DNA of 64,000 nt from Cutaneotrichosporon cavernicola (lineage: Eukaryota > Basidiomycota > Tremellomycetes > Trichosporonales > Trichosporonaceae): contig NC_083393.1 of the NCBI RefSeq assembly GCF_030864355.1, forward strand, positions 372,001-436,000, read 5' to 3'. Below, one piece after another: positions 1 through 11,875 of the stretch; within the stretch, counting starts at the first letter, position 1; every line of letters starts with the position of its first letter. The translations under genes were made by a program, and so were the position numbers. Under the pieces are notes generated by a model, which ran no database searches, was not told the DNA's origin, and worked only from the letters and a program-made list of their open reading frames with translations.

Positions 1-1
1 T

Positions 2-1025
2 GCTCCCCATCGCCACCTTCCTCCGCAGCCGCCGCAGCTTCCGCAGGAGATTGAGATGCCGCGCCAGCAGCAGCAGCGTGCTGCTCCCTTGCCCCAGCCA
101 CCTGTGGCCAAGACCAACGTGTGGAATGCCAACTTTGAGGTCGAGCACGGTATGGACCGCAAGGGCACGTTCGTCGAGCTCGAGGAGCCTCAGGTCGCTC
201 TCACAAAGGCGTTCACACCGGGCGGTCTCATCCAAGCGGGCATGCAGGACAAGCGCGACCGCTCCGCCAAGCGCCAGGAGGAGGTCGCGCGTGAGACTGG
301 ATCGGCACTTGTCAACGTGCCGGAGCCTCCTCCCCCTCCTCAAACGGGTCTCGTCGGCGCTGTGGCCGCTCACGAGCGTGACCGCAAGAACGCCGGTGGC
401 ATTGGCGCCACGCTCACGGACCGCGATCGTGAGCGACGCCTCGCTGAGGAGCGCCAGCGTAAGATCGACGAGCTGCAGCGCCAGCAGATGGAGCACATGC
501 AGCACCAGTACACTGGCGGTGCCATGTTCCAGGGCCAGTTCCCTGGGTACGGCTACGGTATGCCACCCATGGGCTACAACGTGAGTTCAGTCAAGTATGA
601 GAAGCTAATAGCAGCCGTACGGCATGCCAATGAACCCAGCAGCGCAGCAGCAAGCGATGATGGCCGCGCAGATGGCGTACCAGCAGACGATGATGGCCAT
701 GTCGCAAGCGGGCTCGCAAGCTGGTGACGCCCCGGACGGTCGTATGTCGCCGCAGAGCCAGATTCGCATGTCGCCCCCGCCATTCCAGATGGGCCAGATG
801 GGCCAGATGCCCGGCATGGGCTTCCCTGGCTATGGCATGCCACCGACCCAGAGCATGTATGGTGGCTTCCCTGGCTACGGCATGCCGGGCATGGGCTCGC
901 CCTCGGCGTGGGGCGGCTCGCCGGCTCACTACCCACAGGGTCTTGCACCCGGAAACGGTGGCCACAGCCCCGTCGGCGGCTCGTACCCGAGCTCTGAGCG
1001 GGGTGAGGAACGCCAGGCCCGCTAG
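2..1025 (+). CDS. Gln/Met/Pro/Gly-rich protein, 5' end missing
   Basis: Two exons, 2..580 and 615..1025, joined by a 34 nt intron (GTGAGT donor, CTAAT branch, GCAG acceptor) in phase 0. The reading frame is open to the left edge and already reads as proline/glutamine-rich protein upstream of the ATG at 56, so the true start probably lies outside the window. The visible part has a moderately conserved-looking block around VWNANFEVEHGMD and a charged stretch rich in Arg/Glu (DRERRLAEERQRKIDE, likely helical). It then has a long tail dominated by Met, Gln, Pro, Gly and Tyr with repeats such as FPGYGMP. The tail looks intrinsically disordered and prion-like. I do not recognise the family and assign no function. 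Confidence 0.75.
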
Positions 1026-1516
1026 TTCGGTGCCAGCACTTTGATACCCAATGTTTAATCTCCACACTCGTTCTGGGAGCTACGACTTGGACCCAGCAAA
1101 GCCATCGCGCATCAAGCGACGGTATGGACAGTTTTAGTTGTTATCTATTCAGCTGGTAAGAGTCTCTTGTCATGGATTCGTGATAGATGCTTGTTGTTGG
1201 TGCTGCGGCTTGTGTTGGGGTCATGGCTGCTTGGTGACAATCAACCTGGGCGGAGTCTCGCCTCATGTCCGCCTGTAGCATTTTTTGCTCCCGGTTGCTC
1301 ATTGCTTAGCTGAAACTGCTTTGGTCAGTCAGATATACCCCAGCGCCCAAGCTGCGCACTACATAGACTGCAGCAGCAGGTCTTTGTGTTCATTCCGGCG
1401 CACCTGCTCCCGAACACAACAAATGGTCATGCAGGTGGTGATCGCATATCACGATCTGGTACATAAACCCCTGGGGTGGCCTCTACATCCGTCCGTCCGC
1501 AACCGCAGCGATGCGC
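1026..1516. other. convergent intergenic stretch, no gene seen
   Basis: This 491 bp stretch lies between the 3' ends of two convergent genes (the Q-rich protein and RPL27). It must hold both 3' UTRs and polyadenylation signals. Short open frames here have no recognisable protein character. Confidence 0.6.
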
Positions 1517-2682
1517 TTAGAAGCGGAGCTTGGAGAAGAACCAGCGGTTGTTGCCCTTGGCGTAACGCTCCTCAAAGGCCTTCTTGATGGCCTTCTTCGA
1601 GTCCTCACGCTGGGTCGGCTCCTTGAAGGTGTCCGAGGTGACGGCACCCTTAAGGTTCTCGAGCTCGAGCACGTAACGGGTGGGGAGAAGGTGGGCGTAG
1701 TTGACGACCTTGATGAAAGGCTTGACCTTGGAACGCTTGGCAACCTTCTTCTTGCCCATCGACTTGGTCACCTTGAGCGGGTAGCTGGGCATTAGCTGTG
1801 CACTGGCTACTCAAAACGGCATAATGGTTCGCTGGCCGCATCCTTTCAAAGGTCACTCCCAGCTCGCCACGGCTGATTCTCGTCCGGACTCACCGCTCAA
1901 TGCCGGCAACAATGGCGTGGGGGTACGGGCGCTCCTTGGTGCCCTCGTCGCGCTGCTGGATAACAACGACCTTCTTGCCGGCCTGGCGACCCGAGAGGAC
2001 AACGGCAACCTTGCCGGGCTTGTAGACTGGGGTTAGTTTCCGCTCTCGAACGATTGAGGCAAGTTGCGCCAGCGTAGAAGGTGGATGGAGGGAATCTGGA
2101 ACGTCGGAGGCTGGATGGACAGGACAGGAACTGCTCGACATTGCCTCGGGCGTTCGCGGCGTTGCCGGATGGATAAGGCGCGGCATTGAGGATTGCAGAG
2201 TGGTCGAATGGGAATGTCGATGGTCGATGGGGGAGGGGAAATCTTTCGTGCACGAACACATCGCTCCATGTCCACTGTCGTCGAGTCGAGTCCAGTCGTC
2301 CATCCCCCGCCCAGATCCCTTCTCCTCCCTCATCACGCCGGCATCGCTCGCAGATGCTCACCCTTGACCACTGTGGGTTAGCACAAGCACTTCAGATCAA
2401 GACCCAGACACCGAGCCACCAAGAACGCCAGCACACGACACTCCTTCACGCTCCGTCTCCACTCTTCTGCGCACGTTCGTGTGTGCGCTCGCCTACTCAT
2501 ACGTAGGCCGAGCGCATGCCCCTCCTCCTCGTCACACGAACGTCGGCATTTCCTCTTCCCAACCTCCTCCAGCGCCTTCTAGCGAGCCCCGTCCATTGCC
2601 AAGCGCAATAAGTTTGCGCGCGCATGCCGTCGTGTGCGTCTCGGTGTCGTCGGGGTCGTCTGAGGGTCGGTCCGCACTCACT
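1517..2682 (-). CDS. RPL27: 60S ribosomal protein L27 (eL27)
   Basis: Component of the large cytosolic ribosomal subunit. Exons in coding order: 2682 (one base, A), 2362..2370, 1894..2026 and 1517..1784. They sum to 411 nt, or 136 aa, the usual length of eL27. The protein starts [20 protein letters not shown] and ends [11 protein letters not shown], both typical of the family; HAIVAGIER joins [13 protein letters not shown] across the last intron. Introns are 311, 335 and 109 nt, much longer than most neighbours. The first intron interrupts the initiator codon: the A precedes a GTGAGT donor at 2681 and the TG follows a CTAACCCACAG acceptor, so exon 2 is only 9 nt. The 5' UTR end was not mapped; an acceptor-like CTAACGCTTCTACAG lies just upstream of the A. 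Transcribed divergently from ATG13. Confidence 0.93.
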
Positions 2683-3236
2683 TTTTGAGACTGTAGAAGC
2701 GTTAGTTGCCAACGAAGAGCGGCCGACAATCCAACAAACCCACCTCTCACTCCTGGATCCGCCACGACCAAATGCCGCGAAACTCCGCAGTTTGGTCATT
2801 TTACGCTTTAGGCGTGCCGATTAGTTTGAAAGGCCTAATATTAACGTGGCATTTAGGTTCCCTAACTGACACCAGTTCGGAAAGACGTCATTGCACGTGG
2901 CGTCCCCAGACTGACAAGGTTTGTTGCTGGCTGGGGTTATGAGTTGTGTGCTTAGTATCAGGGAGGTGGGGTCACATTCCTCATTACTGTCCCCTCCCCG
3001 CTCCTACCGTGGAGTCTTGGATCAAGTCCCATTCCCAGTCCAAAGCCAATACAGTTACAAGGTGACTGCTACTGTATTTGCTCACTGTCTTCTACGCGAC
3101 AGCCTTCCTTCTTCCTTTGACCCACACATCCACTTGCTCTCTTGCTTCCTCCTCTTCGGCATCTCATCTCCCTATAACAACTACTATCTCACCTCGCCAC
3201 TCTCCACCGCCCCCCACAATGCCCGCACGCTAAGCC
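2683..3236. promoter_or_regulatory. shared upstream region of RPL27 and ATG13
   Basis: 554 bp between the initiator codons of two divergent genes. The ATG13-proximal 130 bp is pyrimidine-rich (C/T runs around 3107-3215), as is common in fungal 5' leaders. No factor site can be named with confidence. Confidence 0.5.
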
Positions 3237-6200
3237 ATGTCCGTCACTCCGGCCCGCGCACGCGCCCCTTCCGGCGCAGGGTCAGACCCGCGGCGCAACT
3301 CAGACGCAACCGCAACGTCGAGCCCCGCCTCGTCCCAGGTCGCCTGGGGCGCGTCGCGCGCAGACCAGATCATCTACCGCTTCTACCTCAAGACGGTGGC
3401 CGTGCTCGTTGACGGACGCGTGACCCATGTCAGCGCACAGCGCGGGGAGCGCAAGAAGGACCGCTGGGTAAGTTCGATCGCGAGTGGGCCCCCTGGGCCC
3501 GCAATCAGCCGCTGTTGGCTTGCGTCTCCCCGCTGCGTTCGCCGCTGACGTTAGTTCAACATCACCGTCCCAGATACCGAGGTACACAAGACGGATCTGC
3601 GCATCTATCGCGCCGTCTCGTCGTATACGCCCCTTCCTGATCCGCCAGCTGGCGCGTCTTGCTCAACCATTCCCCCACTCCTTATCGCGTTCATCCTTGA
3701 CACAAACGACATCCCAGTTAGCCAGACGCTGCTGTGGAACCGCGACGGAGCGCGCTTCGCACTCGACCCTTCGCTCGTCAAACAGAGTGGAGGGTCAGGG
3801 ACACGCCGCCCCGGCATTGTCCTTGAGAGATGGACACTCCGTGTAACGTGCGTCTAAGCTGATAACGACACTGACCCCAGGGACCAGGAGGCCGCCAACC
3901 TCGCACAGTCCGAGATGGCACCGCCCACGGCGTATCGCCTTGGCATCATACACTTCCGTGCGCTCTACGCATTCATCCGCCTCCTCCCCGCGTACCGACT
4001 GTTCAGGCGCCTGCGGCGCTTAAACACCGGCCTCCGTCTAGGTATCAAGCTCTGGGGCCCAGAAGGATACCCTAACAGCCAAGAGGGCTTGGACGACGCT
4101 TGGAACGTGATGGAGCGCGACCTCGTAGGGATCGACGTTCCACTGGAGTATATGATTCCCGGGCGCGAACCCGACGCCACGACCTCCTCCACATGCGAGC
4201 GGTACGACTTTCCCCCACTCCAGCTGTTCGGCGGCATGTACGAGCTCGGGGTCGAGTACCGGCCTAACATGGACTTTGACGTCGAGGACATGGAGAGCGT
4301 GCTCTCGGAGCGCTTTGTGGACATGGACGAGGACTGGTTCACGCCGACCGTCGCGCGCCATCGTCTTGAAGCAGAGGCGCGCGCGGCAGGGACACCGCCG
4401 TACTCCTCGTCTCCATCCCGACCATCACCGGTCCAAGCGTCGCCGTCCCCAGCCCGTTATCCCATACCGGGCAGCTCATTACGCTACGAGGCCGGCAGCT
4501 ATCGCCCTTCTTCGGGCACCACACCCAGGGAGCCCAGCTCACTAGGCGCAGCTAAGTGGGGAGCGCTGGGCGAGAACTTGCCCTTCGCTTCAGGTACACA
4601 GAGTGACACCCCGCCTTCGCCGAGCGCTGTCACAGGGGGAGCACCAACAATACCTGGGCCCATCCCCTATCGTCGTCCATCGGCCCACTCCTTCCAACCT
4701 TTCCACTCCTACTCGGCTTCGCCGTCAGCGTCGGTACTGCGCAATCTCACTGGTGTGTCTGCGGGGACGGGTGGGACCCCAGCTGCTTCTGGCACCCCTG
4801 GCACGCCCACCACGTCCGGAAGTGGGCGCGCAATACCTGGCTTACCGTCGTCTACGGGGCGGCAGAGCTCGTTTCTCTCTCAGTCCGGTCGATCGTACAG
4901 CCATGCGCAGATGGCACACCTGCAGGGCGGGGCCTCCGCATCTCCGCCAATCGGCCATTTCGGTGGCTCTCCACCACCCTTCGCTCCTTCGAGCCTCAGC
5001 TTCGCCAAGCAAGCGCTTCCGAGGCAGTCCTCGTACGGGATACACTCGACGTCGTCGCCGTTCGTCCCTTCTTCTGTCGAGCGTGACTCGCCATTGACTG
5101 CTTCGGGTTTGCCGAAGCGATACTCGTCGTCGCTGCCGCATCACCGACGGAGTATAGGCAGCAGTCCCCAGGAGACGCACGGCCTGCCATCGAGTGTGTC
5201 ACTCAACAGGCGCCCCAGCACGCGTGAGTCTGGGTTACGACACAGCCTCGATGAAGCACCAAGAGACAGCGACGATGTACACGCGTTCTTACGTGCGCTC
5301 GACTCGTGGACGCCACCTCCCTCTCTTGCGCCGCGGTCCTCGTCGGCGAGCCTACCCCAGTCGCAACCCGGCAACCCAGCCGTAACGACAACGGCCCCAA
5401 CACCAGGCTCGGGAGGCAGGTCTCCAGCCTTGGGCAGTGGGAGTGGCAGCGGTGTGTCCGGTACGCGGGTCCCACTGACCCGTACCCACGTCGATGACAT
5501 GCTCAAGCGTATGGCCGGAAGCTTCGGCCCGACTATGACTGCCACAGGAAGTGCCGAACCTTCGCGACCTCCGTCGGCTCTGCCAACGCCATCGTCGAGA
5601 CGCGACTCCAACGGCTCGACAGAGGACCAGTTGTACGATGCGGCCGGTGTGAGACCGCTGCCCATTGGTGGCGGAGCGCTAAGTGCGCAGCGACCTGCCA
5701 CAGGCTCGCCGCGGGTAGCGAGCCTCAGGAACGAGGTCACAGGCTCGCCAGGCCAAGTCCCACGCGGCTCGGTCCCGCGAGCCTCTGGTTCGTTACCAAG
5801 AGCGCCTGCATTAGCCTCGACACCGGAAGAGCCGCCCTGCTTTGGCGCGGCGCGCAGTCTCCCTGCTGGCCCAGCCAAGACTCCCGGATTCCCCCAGATC
5901 GGGGGCACGACCCCTGGTTCGCCGTTCCCCTCGCGGCATGGCGCAATCAACGGAGCGGGCCTAGTCTCGCCCCAGACAACGGGCGGCACACGGCGCGGGC
6001 CGGTCTTAGTCCGCGGCGGCTTCGGGGCGCCGAGCGCTTCCAGCAAGGCGAGCACGTCGAGCTCGTCACCTTCCCACTCCCCAGTCAGGGAGTATCGGTA
6101 CCGCTCTGGACTCACCGCTGAACGGGAACGTTCACAGCGCGAGCGTGATGGCTTTTTTGCAGGCATTGGACTGCCGTCGGGATACGCCATCGGGGGACTC

Positions 6201-6500
6201 AGCGGCCTCCCTCCTGGTCCGTTCAACTCGTTCTCGAATGCGGGGTCGCGCGGCGCCAGCAGCACGCGCCGCACTGCGCCCAGCAGTCTCGGAGCTGACC
6301 ACGACGTGCCGCGTATGCGAGGCCGTGTGGCGAGCGAGGGCGGCGGGTCGCCAATCTGCGAGCGTTCAATGTCAGGGGTGCGCAGCACATCGCCGCGCTC
6401 GCCGGTTGTCGACGGCCTCATGGCACGCTTAGCCTTGGCTCACGGTTATGACGACCGGGCCCAAGGACGTGAGCTGTCGTCGAGTCCGGCTGAGGAGTAG
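3237..6500 (+). CDS. ATG13: autophagy-related protein 13
   Basis: Regulatory subunit of the Atg1 kinase complex, which starts autophagosome formation under nutrient and TOR control. Exons 3237..3467, 3555..3847 and 3881..6500 give 1047 aa; introns are 87 and 33 nt. Residues about 40-310 form the Atg13 HORMA domain. Visible landmarks are DQIIYRFYLKTVAVLVDGR, then FNITVPDTEVHKTDLRIY, then VLERWTLRVT and YRLGIIHFRALYAFIRLLPA, which spans the third exon. The remaining ~700 residues are Ser/Pro/Gly-rich and lack predicted structure, as expected for the region that binds Atg1 and Atg17 and carries phosphosites. The start at 3237 is the first ATG and precedes the conserved block by about 40 residues. 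Divergent from RPL27 and convergent with TAF7. Confidence 0.93.
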
Positions 6501-6651
6501 TCGTGTAGACCACGCAAGGTAAGAACTGGAAACTGAGGACAGTAGTGATAGATGGCTCATTGGAGAAGCCAGTCAGAAGAATGGGGAAGCCAAGCTGGCG
6601 AATTGTACCAGTCGGGATATCGCTACAACATGCATAATGTACAGGCTACTT

Positions 6652-8741
6652 CTAATCGCTGTCGTCGCTGTCCTCCACACTACTGTCGTCGTCGTCTGCA
6701 ACGCCGCTGGCGAGACGCCGCATGCCAACACCGCCCTCAACGCCTGCAAATCCGCCCAGGCTGGCATTGAGCGCGGCGTCCGTCTCTCTAGCAAACTCGT
6801 CTAACGCGGCCGCCGCAGCGTCCGTCGCGGCAGTCTCGCCGTCGTCGCCAAAGAGATCGTCGCCCTTGTCGTCAAACAGGTCATCGTCGCCGAGCTCGGC
6901 CTGGAGCATGGCAGCCATCTCGTCGTCGGGCTCCTCAAGCAGCACCTCGTGCCCAACACCTTCGACTTGAACTTCGACATCGACATCGCCATCACCATCA
7001 CCATCGTCGCCAAAGAGCCCGTCGGCGTCGACGTCCATGTCGACGTCGACCTCGATCTGCGGCATGGGAGTGTTGGCAACAGCCGTGCCCGTATCGCTCT
7101 CCCCGTCGTCGGCATCGCCGAATAGGTCGTCGTCGTCGTCGTACTCCTCCGCAGCTGGCGTTGCGCCAAGCAGACCGGGAGTGGCGGCTGGAGTGGCATT
7201 GCTGTCCATCTCCCCCTCCTCCTCGAAAAGGCCGTCGCCATCGTCCACAGGCTCCTCGGGCGCCTTGGGCGCTGCGGCCTCGGCGGCGGCGCGCGCGTCC
7301 GACTGCTCCTTCTCGATCGCGTCTAGGATCACCTGGCGCGCAGCGACCTTGGTGCTGATGTCGTCCTGCAAGCCCTTGATCGTCTCCTCAAAGCGCTTGG
7401 TGATGATCGGGTTCCCGCCCGTGAAACCAGTTCTCTTCTTCTCGATGAGTGTCTCGAGCTGCTTGATTTCGCCCGTGTATTGCTTGATCTTGGCCTTGCG
7501 TTCCAATGTCTCCTCGTCGTCATCCTCGGCGCCGCCATCGTCCTCGTCCTCCTCGTCTGAAAGGCCGTCGTCTGACCCTTCGTCCGAGCTTCGCTCCATC
7601 GTCTCCATGAGCGCAGCCTGAAGGTCTTGGTCCATGTCGTCGTCGTCCTCCTCTCCCTCCTCGAACTCGCCCTCCTCCCCTTCCTCGTCGTACCAGTCTG
7701 CGCCCGTAGCGACGGAACCAGGATCCTCGTACCCGTCGCCCCATTCGGAAGTCGCCTCACCCTGCCGCCAGCCAGCGTACGGATCCTCAGCCGACCATTC
7801 GACGTAGTATGAGTCTGGGACCTCGGGGTCGTGGTGGACGTCGATGAGATCTACGTGTAAGTACAGTACATATCGAGGAAGGTCACAGGCAACCACTTAC
7901 CGATCTGGGGGTTGTCGTCCGCATCCTCGTCCTTCTTGAGCAGCTCCTCAACCTGCTCCTCGACGACCTCGATGGTGCGGCGCGATAAGCGTTTTCTGAA
8001 TCGGCGCTTGCGGACATGACGCATCGGAGGTGTGATACCGTGTGGCCAGATATAGTCGTCGACGTTAAGCGCTGATGCGGTAATGCTACTCTCGTCGCGC
8101 ACAGGATTCTCAACGAGGAGCATCTGCGAGATATCGGCGGCCTTGAACAGGTGTCGGCTATCGTGTGTCTTCTGCGCCTCGATAATATTGGGCAGATCAA
8201 CAAGTTTGGCCGAGTACGTCACGCCGTTGATCTTGAACGCGGCTCGGCGGGTGTCTGTCATCAGCTGACACCTTCTCCACAGCTGCCCTCCCTTCTACTC
8301 ACCGAGAAACTTGAACTCGACACCATCGAGGCCCTTGCCCTTCCCTCGCACCAAGTCCCGCAGTCCCGGCTCGCCACCAACTCCATCTGCGACCTTCTGC
8401 GGTACGCGCAAGATGAATTGCTCCTCGAACGCCAGCGGCTCGTCGGGATGTTCGTCCAGTTCGCGGTCATATTCGCCAAGGAAGGAGTTTAGGCGTCCTG
8501 CCGATGCGCTGGCCTCTCCACCAGCCTTGAAGCTAATCTTGAGCTTGGTCGGTGCAGCAGAAGCGCGCTGGCTGATACGCGAGCTGGAGCGCGCGCCACC
8601 CGCTCCCCTCCCCCTTCCTCGGCCGCGGCCAGTACCCCTCCCCCTTCCACGGCCTCTACCACGCCCCCTACCACGCCCGCGTGGGTGAAACTCGTCGCCG
8701 TCTCCTTCGGGGGAGTTGAGGCTGAGATCGGTCCCGTCCAT
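6652..8741 (-). CDS. TAF7: TFIID subunit 7 (TAFII55-type)
   Basis: Subunit of the RNA polymerase II general factor TFIID. Exons 8303..8741, 7901..8254 and 6652..7850 give 663 aa; introns are 48 and 50 nt. An Arg-Gly repeat (RGRGRG...) occupies residues about 21-48. The TAFII55 N-terminal domain follows: EEQFILRVPQKVAD, then AAFKINGVTYSAKLVDLPNI, then HLFKAADISQMLLVENPV and DYIWPHGITPPM. The C-terminal half is very acidic, with Asp-rich repeats (DVDMDVDADG and similar), which makes the gene long for the family. Start choice: the ATG at 8741 sits in a good context (ATCAACATGG); an in-frame ATG at 8810 would add 23 residues. An RG-rich N-terminus is not a hallmark of TAF7 that I know of. Confidence 0.92.
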
Positions 8742-9149
8742 GTTGATGTTATTGTGATGATGTATGAAGACAATCACCTCAACATTGTCTGTGTCAACAT
8801 GTGTGGCCATGTCAATATATCCCGAGCCTCCAGCTATTCCCTTGTATGGCGATCCTTATTGATTCCACCCCCATATAGCGCATCCCCTATTAGGTCATCC
8901 CCTTAGGGGTTCCATATATCCAGGATTGCGTGTGTATCCCCATGTTTATGTCATCCTTTCCACGTCACAGTCTGACAGGCCAGCTACATTTTGATCCCGC
9001 CCTCCACTCGTCAGAGTGGGGCAGGCTGCAGGATAACAAGCAAACAACCATGCATTTGGACAAGGAACGAACTATTCTCGAGAACGCAATGGAACTACAG
9101 GAAATGGGGGGCAAGTAAGGGAAGGACTGTAATATATTGCAGAAAAGCT
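8742..9149. other. intergenic, upstream of TAF7 and downstream of CHS7
   Basis: 408 bp that should hold the TAF7 promoter and the CHS7 3' UTR. Both genes lie on the minus strand. A short AT-richer patch with repeated CCCCTATTAGG/CCCCTTAGGGG-like blocks lies at about 8870-8912. No gene is seen. Confidence 0.5.
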
Positions 9150-10494
9150 TTAGTATCTGTAAGAGGCGTACGAGTTGCGGGGGTTCCAGGCCTGAGTGGC
9201 AAACCAGCTTGCCTCGCCCATGTTCTGCGGTTAGCTGGAGACGAGGTCGCAAGCGGCTCACGTTCCAAGCGCGGTAGAATAGGGCCAGTGAGAGGAGGTT
9301 CATAAGTGCGGCAATGAAGGAGCCGTTGACAATGTTCTTGGACGCCTGTTGTAAGCTACCACCTTCCATACTGTATATGCTCACCTGGCACAGAGGCTGC
9401 GACGCGACAAAGAGCACAGCCTGTCCCGCAACAAGGGCACTCGCGCTGCCGAGTAACCATACTGCTATCAGTTATCTCCGAATCAATCAGCTCACAAGCG
9501 GGCTCGCGTTCGTGCATACGGTACTCGGCGACGTAGAACATGGTCAAGAAGGTAGCGACTAGCGCACTAGAATCAGCTACAGCGAGATGTAGCTCACAAA
9601 GCGGGCCAGACGAGTATAACCGTGAAGAGGGCAATGCTGCGGATCTCGGGGTCGAACGCGAACACGTGAGTCCAGCGGTACCCCGTCGCGAGGGCGAGGT
9701 AGACGGTCACACCAAAGGTGGCGGCCGAGCCGATGCTCAGAATGCCGAGATACACCGTCTTCCTTTCACTGGGTTTAGCAAAGTCAGAAGAGAACATACT
9801 CGTAGGAGCCCCACAGCACCATGGTGTTGCAGAGGAGCAGCCACATAAGCATGGCGACGACGGCGAGGTGAAGAGCAGAGAGAATCAGGAGGGCGGTGGA
9901 ACCTGATATCAGAACGTCCTCATCAGTCTCACCTTGGAGTAGCATTGAGGACTGCGTGATGGCTTGGAGAGCCGAGTGGAGGGCGAAAGTCTATTGTCAG
10001 TCTTGTTGCGGGGAGGCATACAACAAGGACGAAGCTGAATTCGGTAGTCCCTACGCCAAGAAGCTTGTTCTGGAAGGAACGGAACACTAGCGCGAGCGAA
10101 ACGACGACAGAGAAGAGAGACACGATGACCAGCACTGTATCAGCTACACAGCGAAGGCACATACGAATGTCGCCTATGCTACCGCGCGCCCCAACATGCG
10201 GAATGACGCAGTTGGCACCGAGGCCGGTGCCGGCAGCTATATGAGCCTCGCGCGCGTGCAGGTCCGACGCGAGGGTTGTACTAGTCTGTCATCAGCCCAC
10301 TCCGGACGAACGCACTATGTTGTAATGAGCAAAGAAGGCGGAATTGGAGGGGAAGAGGGTGGTGAGTGCGCCAGCGTCCCACGCTGCCCGGAAGAGGATA
10401 TTGCACACGGGCAGCGGAGCGTGTTGGCCTGCGTTAGCTCACTGGGGGTGGGGGACGTACAGATCCAAGAGAACGAGCCGTATGGCTCAGGCAT
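9150..10494 (-). CDS. CHS7: chitin synthase export chaperone
   Basis: ER membrane chaperone that lets chitin synthase 3 leave the ER. Eleven exons in coding order: 10461..10494, 10316..10428, 10165..10285, 10022..10134, 9933..9990, 9800..9902, 9598..9768, 9496..9566, 9385..9461, 9262..9345 and 9150..9224. They total 1020 nt (339 aa). The ten introns are only 30-39 nt, each with a CTRAY-like branch site 5-10 nt before AG. The start FGSFSWICQHAPLPVCN matches the conserved Chs7 N-terminus. Later, GSIGDILLVIVSLFSVVVSLALVFRSF marks the first membrane segment, and further hydrophobic segments give about seven in all. No single open frame exceeds about 90 codons, so the gene is easily missed by ORF callers. 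It should act with chitin synthases encoded elsewhere. Confidence 0.9.
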
Positions 10495-11875
10495 AGTGAC
10501 AGTCTAGTTGATACAGTACACGACGTGAAGTGTTGTGTGTTGGCCTGGTCGGTGGCGTACGCACAGACCTTGCGGCATGCTCATGCGACGGACCGTCCTG
10601 CGGCCGACAGGATAGAAGATGGGCGACTGGGAACGTCAGAAATGATGGGGTCATCAGTGCACCCGTGACCAGCTCGAGCTAGTCAATGGCAAGAACGTAA
10701 AGAGGGCTGGATGTGGGAGTCGGGAGTGAACCGATCTCATCAGTGGATCCAACGGGTCTGTCACCAAACTATGGGGTTGCGGAATGTGTGGCGGTACGCC
10801 AGAACGGAGTTGCAATGCTGTGTGGGCAACTGGTGTCTGTCACTGTAAGTATCAGCTTGTCAATTGTCAGCTTGTCTATTGTCAACTTGTCAGAACTGTG
10901 GGAGGCTAAAGATGATTAGGAGATTAGATCCACCATTCTTAATCACGCTCCCATAATTACCTCTAGATGCCTCTGGCACGAACGTGGTTCATCCACACTC
11001 CCGCAAGAGCTGGTGGCGGAGAGTACTGCCTTCCAACCCAGGGACCAACTGTCAACGCTTGGCGAGGACTGCCACCCTTCCTTCACTGCTGCGTCTTACC
11101 CCATTCCATTCCATCCCCCTTCCACCTGCACTCGCAGGAGATGACGTGCAATGTCGGCCGCCCAGTCATCAGGCCAAACCATTCTGAGTATGTTTTCATG
11201 CCGCCTCGAATTGTCCCAAAGGCACGGCGTGGCTTGGCAGGTTGATGTGCTTCCGGGTGCCTCTGAAGTTTCAGGAGTTGATGTTTGGTGCTTGGCGGGA
11301 AGCATTGAAGCAAGCTGGGCCCGTCAGTTGTACACACCGTCCTCATGCAATGTTCAGTCGGCGCCAGAAGCTTTCATGAGAACCTTTCGAATGTTATCAA
11401 GTAGAACTCCCTCACCAAGGCGTTTATTACTTGGAAACAGTAAGATTGCAGCAAGTCAGAGGCACCGCGTTCCTCGACTCGACTCCCGTTATGAACAAAC
11501 GTCACCCGAATGAGAGACGGGACGTGCCTTGACCCCTCACACAGCTTTGCAACCTACTGTAAACCAACCAGCTGACACAGGCTACGCACAGCCAAAGAAC
11601 ACAAACCACGCCAGCAACACACTGCAAAGGGCAAGCAACACGGCAGCAATACACATCGACATATGCAACACAGTGGCGCGCCCTAACAAAACGAGTGCAT
11701 GCCGCTCCGTCACAGACGGAGCACCTAGCCAAAAGACCTAGGGAGAAGGGGAGAAAGGTTCGTGACAATGGTGTGGAGAGAGTCGTGCGGACCGGCTTGG
11801 CGCACAGTGATCACCTGGATCGAGCGCAGACCAGGCCTCTAGAGGTTCCGGCCTCGTCGCGGGACCAGCCAGCGT
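10495..11875. other. intergenic, no gene seen
   Basis: 1381 bp between the CHS7 start and the lectin 3' end. Open frames are short, overlap on both strands and resemble no protein family. It should contain the CHS7 promoter. A short imperfect tandem repeat lies at 10852-10893. Confidence 0.5.
10852..10893. repeat. imperfect tandem repeat of a 15 bp unit
   Basis: Two and a half copies of a unit reading CAGCTTGTC(A/T)ATTGT, the last copy starting CAACTTGTCAG. It lies upstream of CHS7 in non-coding DNA. Confidence 0.7.

Noticed and set aside
2027..2681. possible box C/D snoRNA in RPL27 introns (GTGATGA on the minus strand near 2330)
   Set aside because: A C-box-like string is present but no D box or terminal stem was found at suitable distance.
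5141..6421. 426-codon frame antisense to ATG13
   Set aside because: It is the mirror of a GC-rich, Ser/Pro-rich coding region; the plus-strand frame is clearly the conserved gene.
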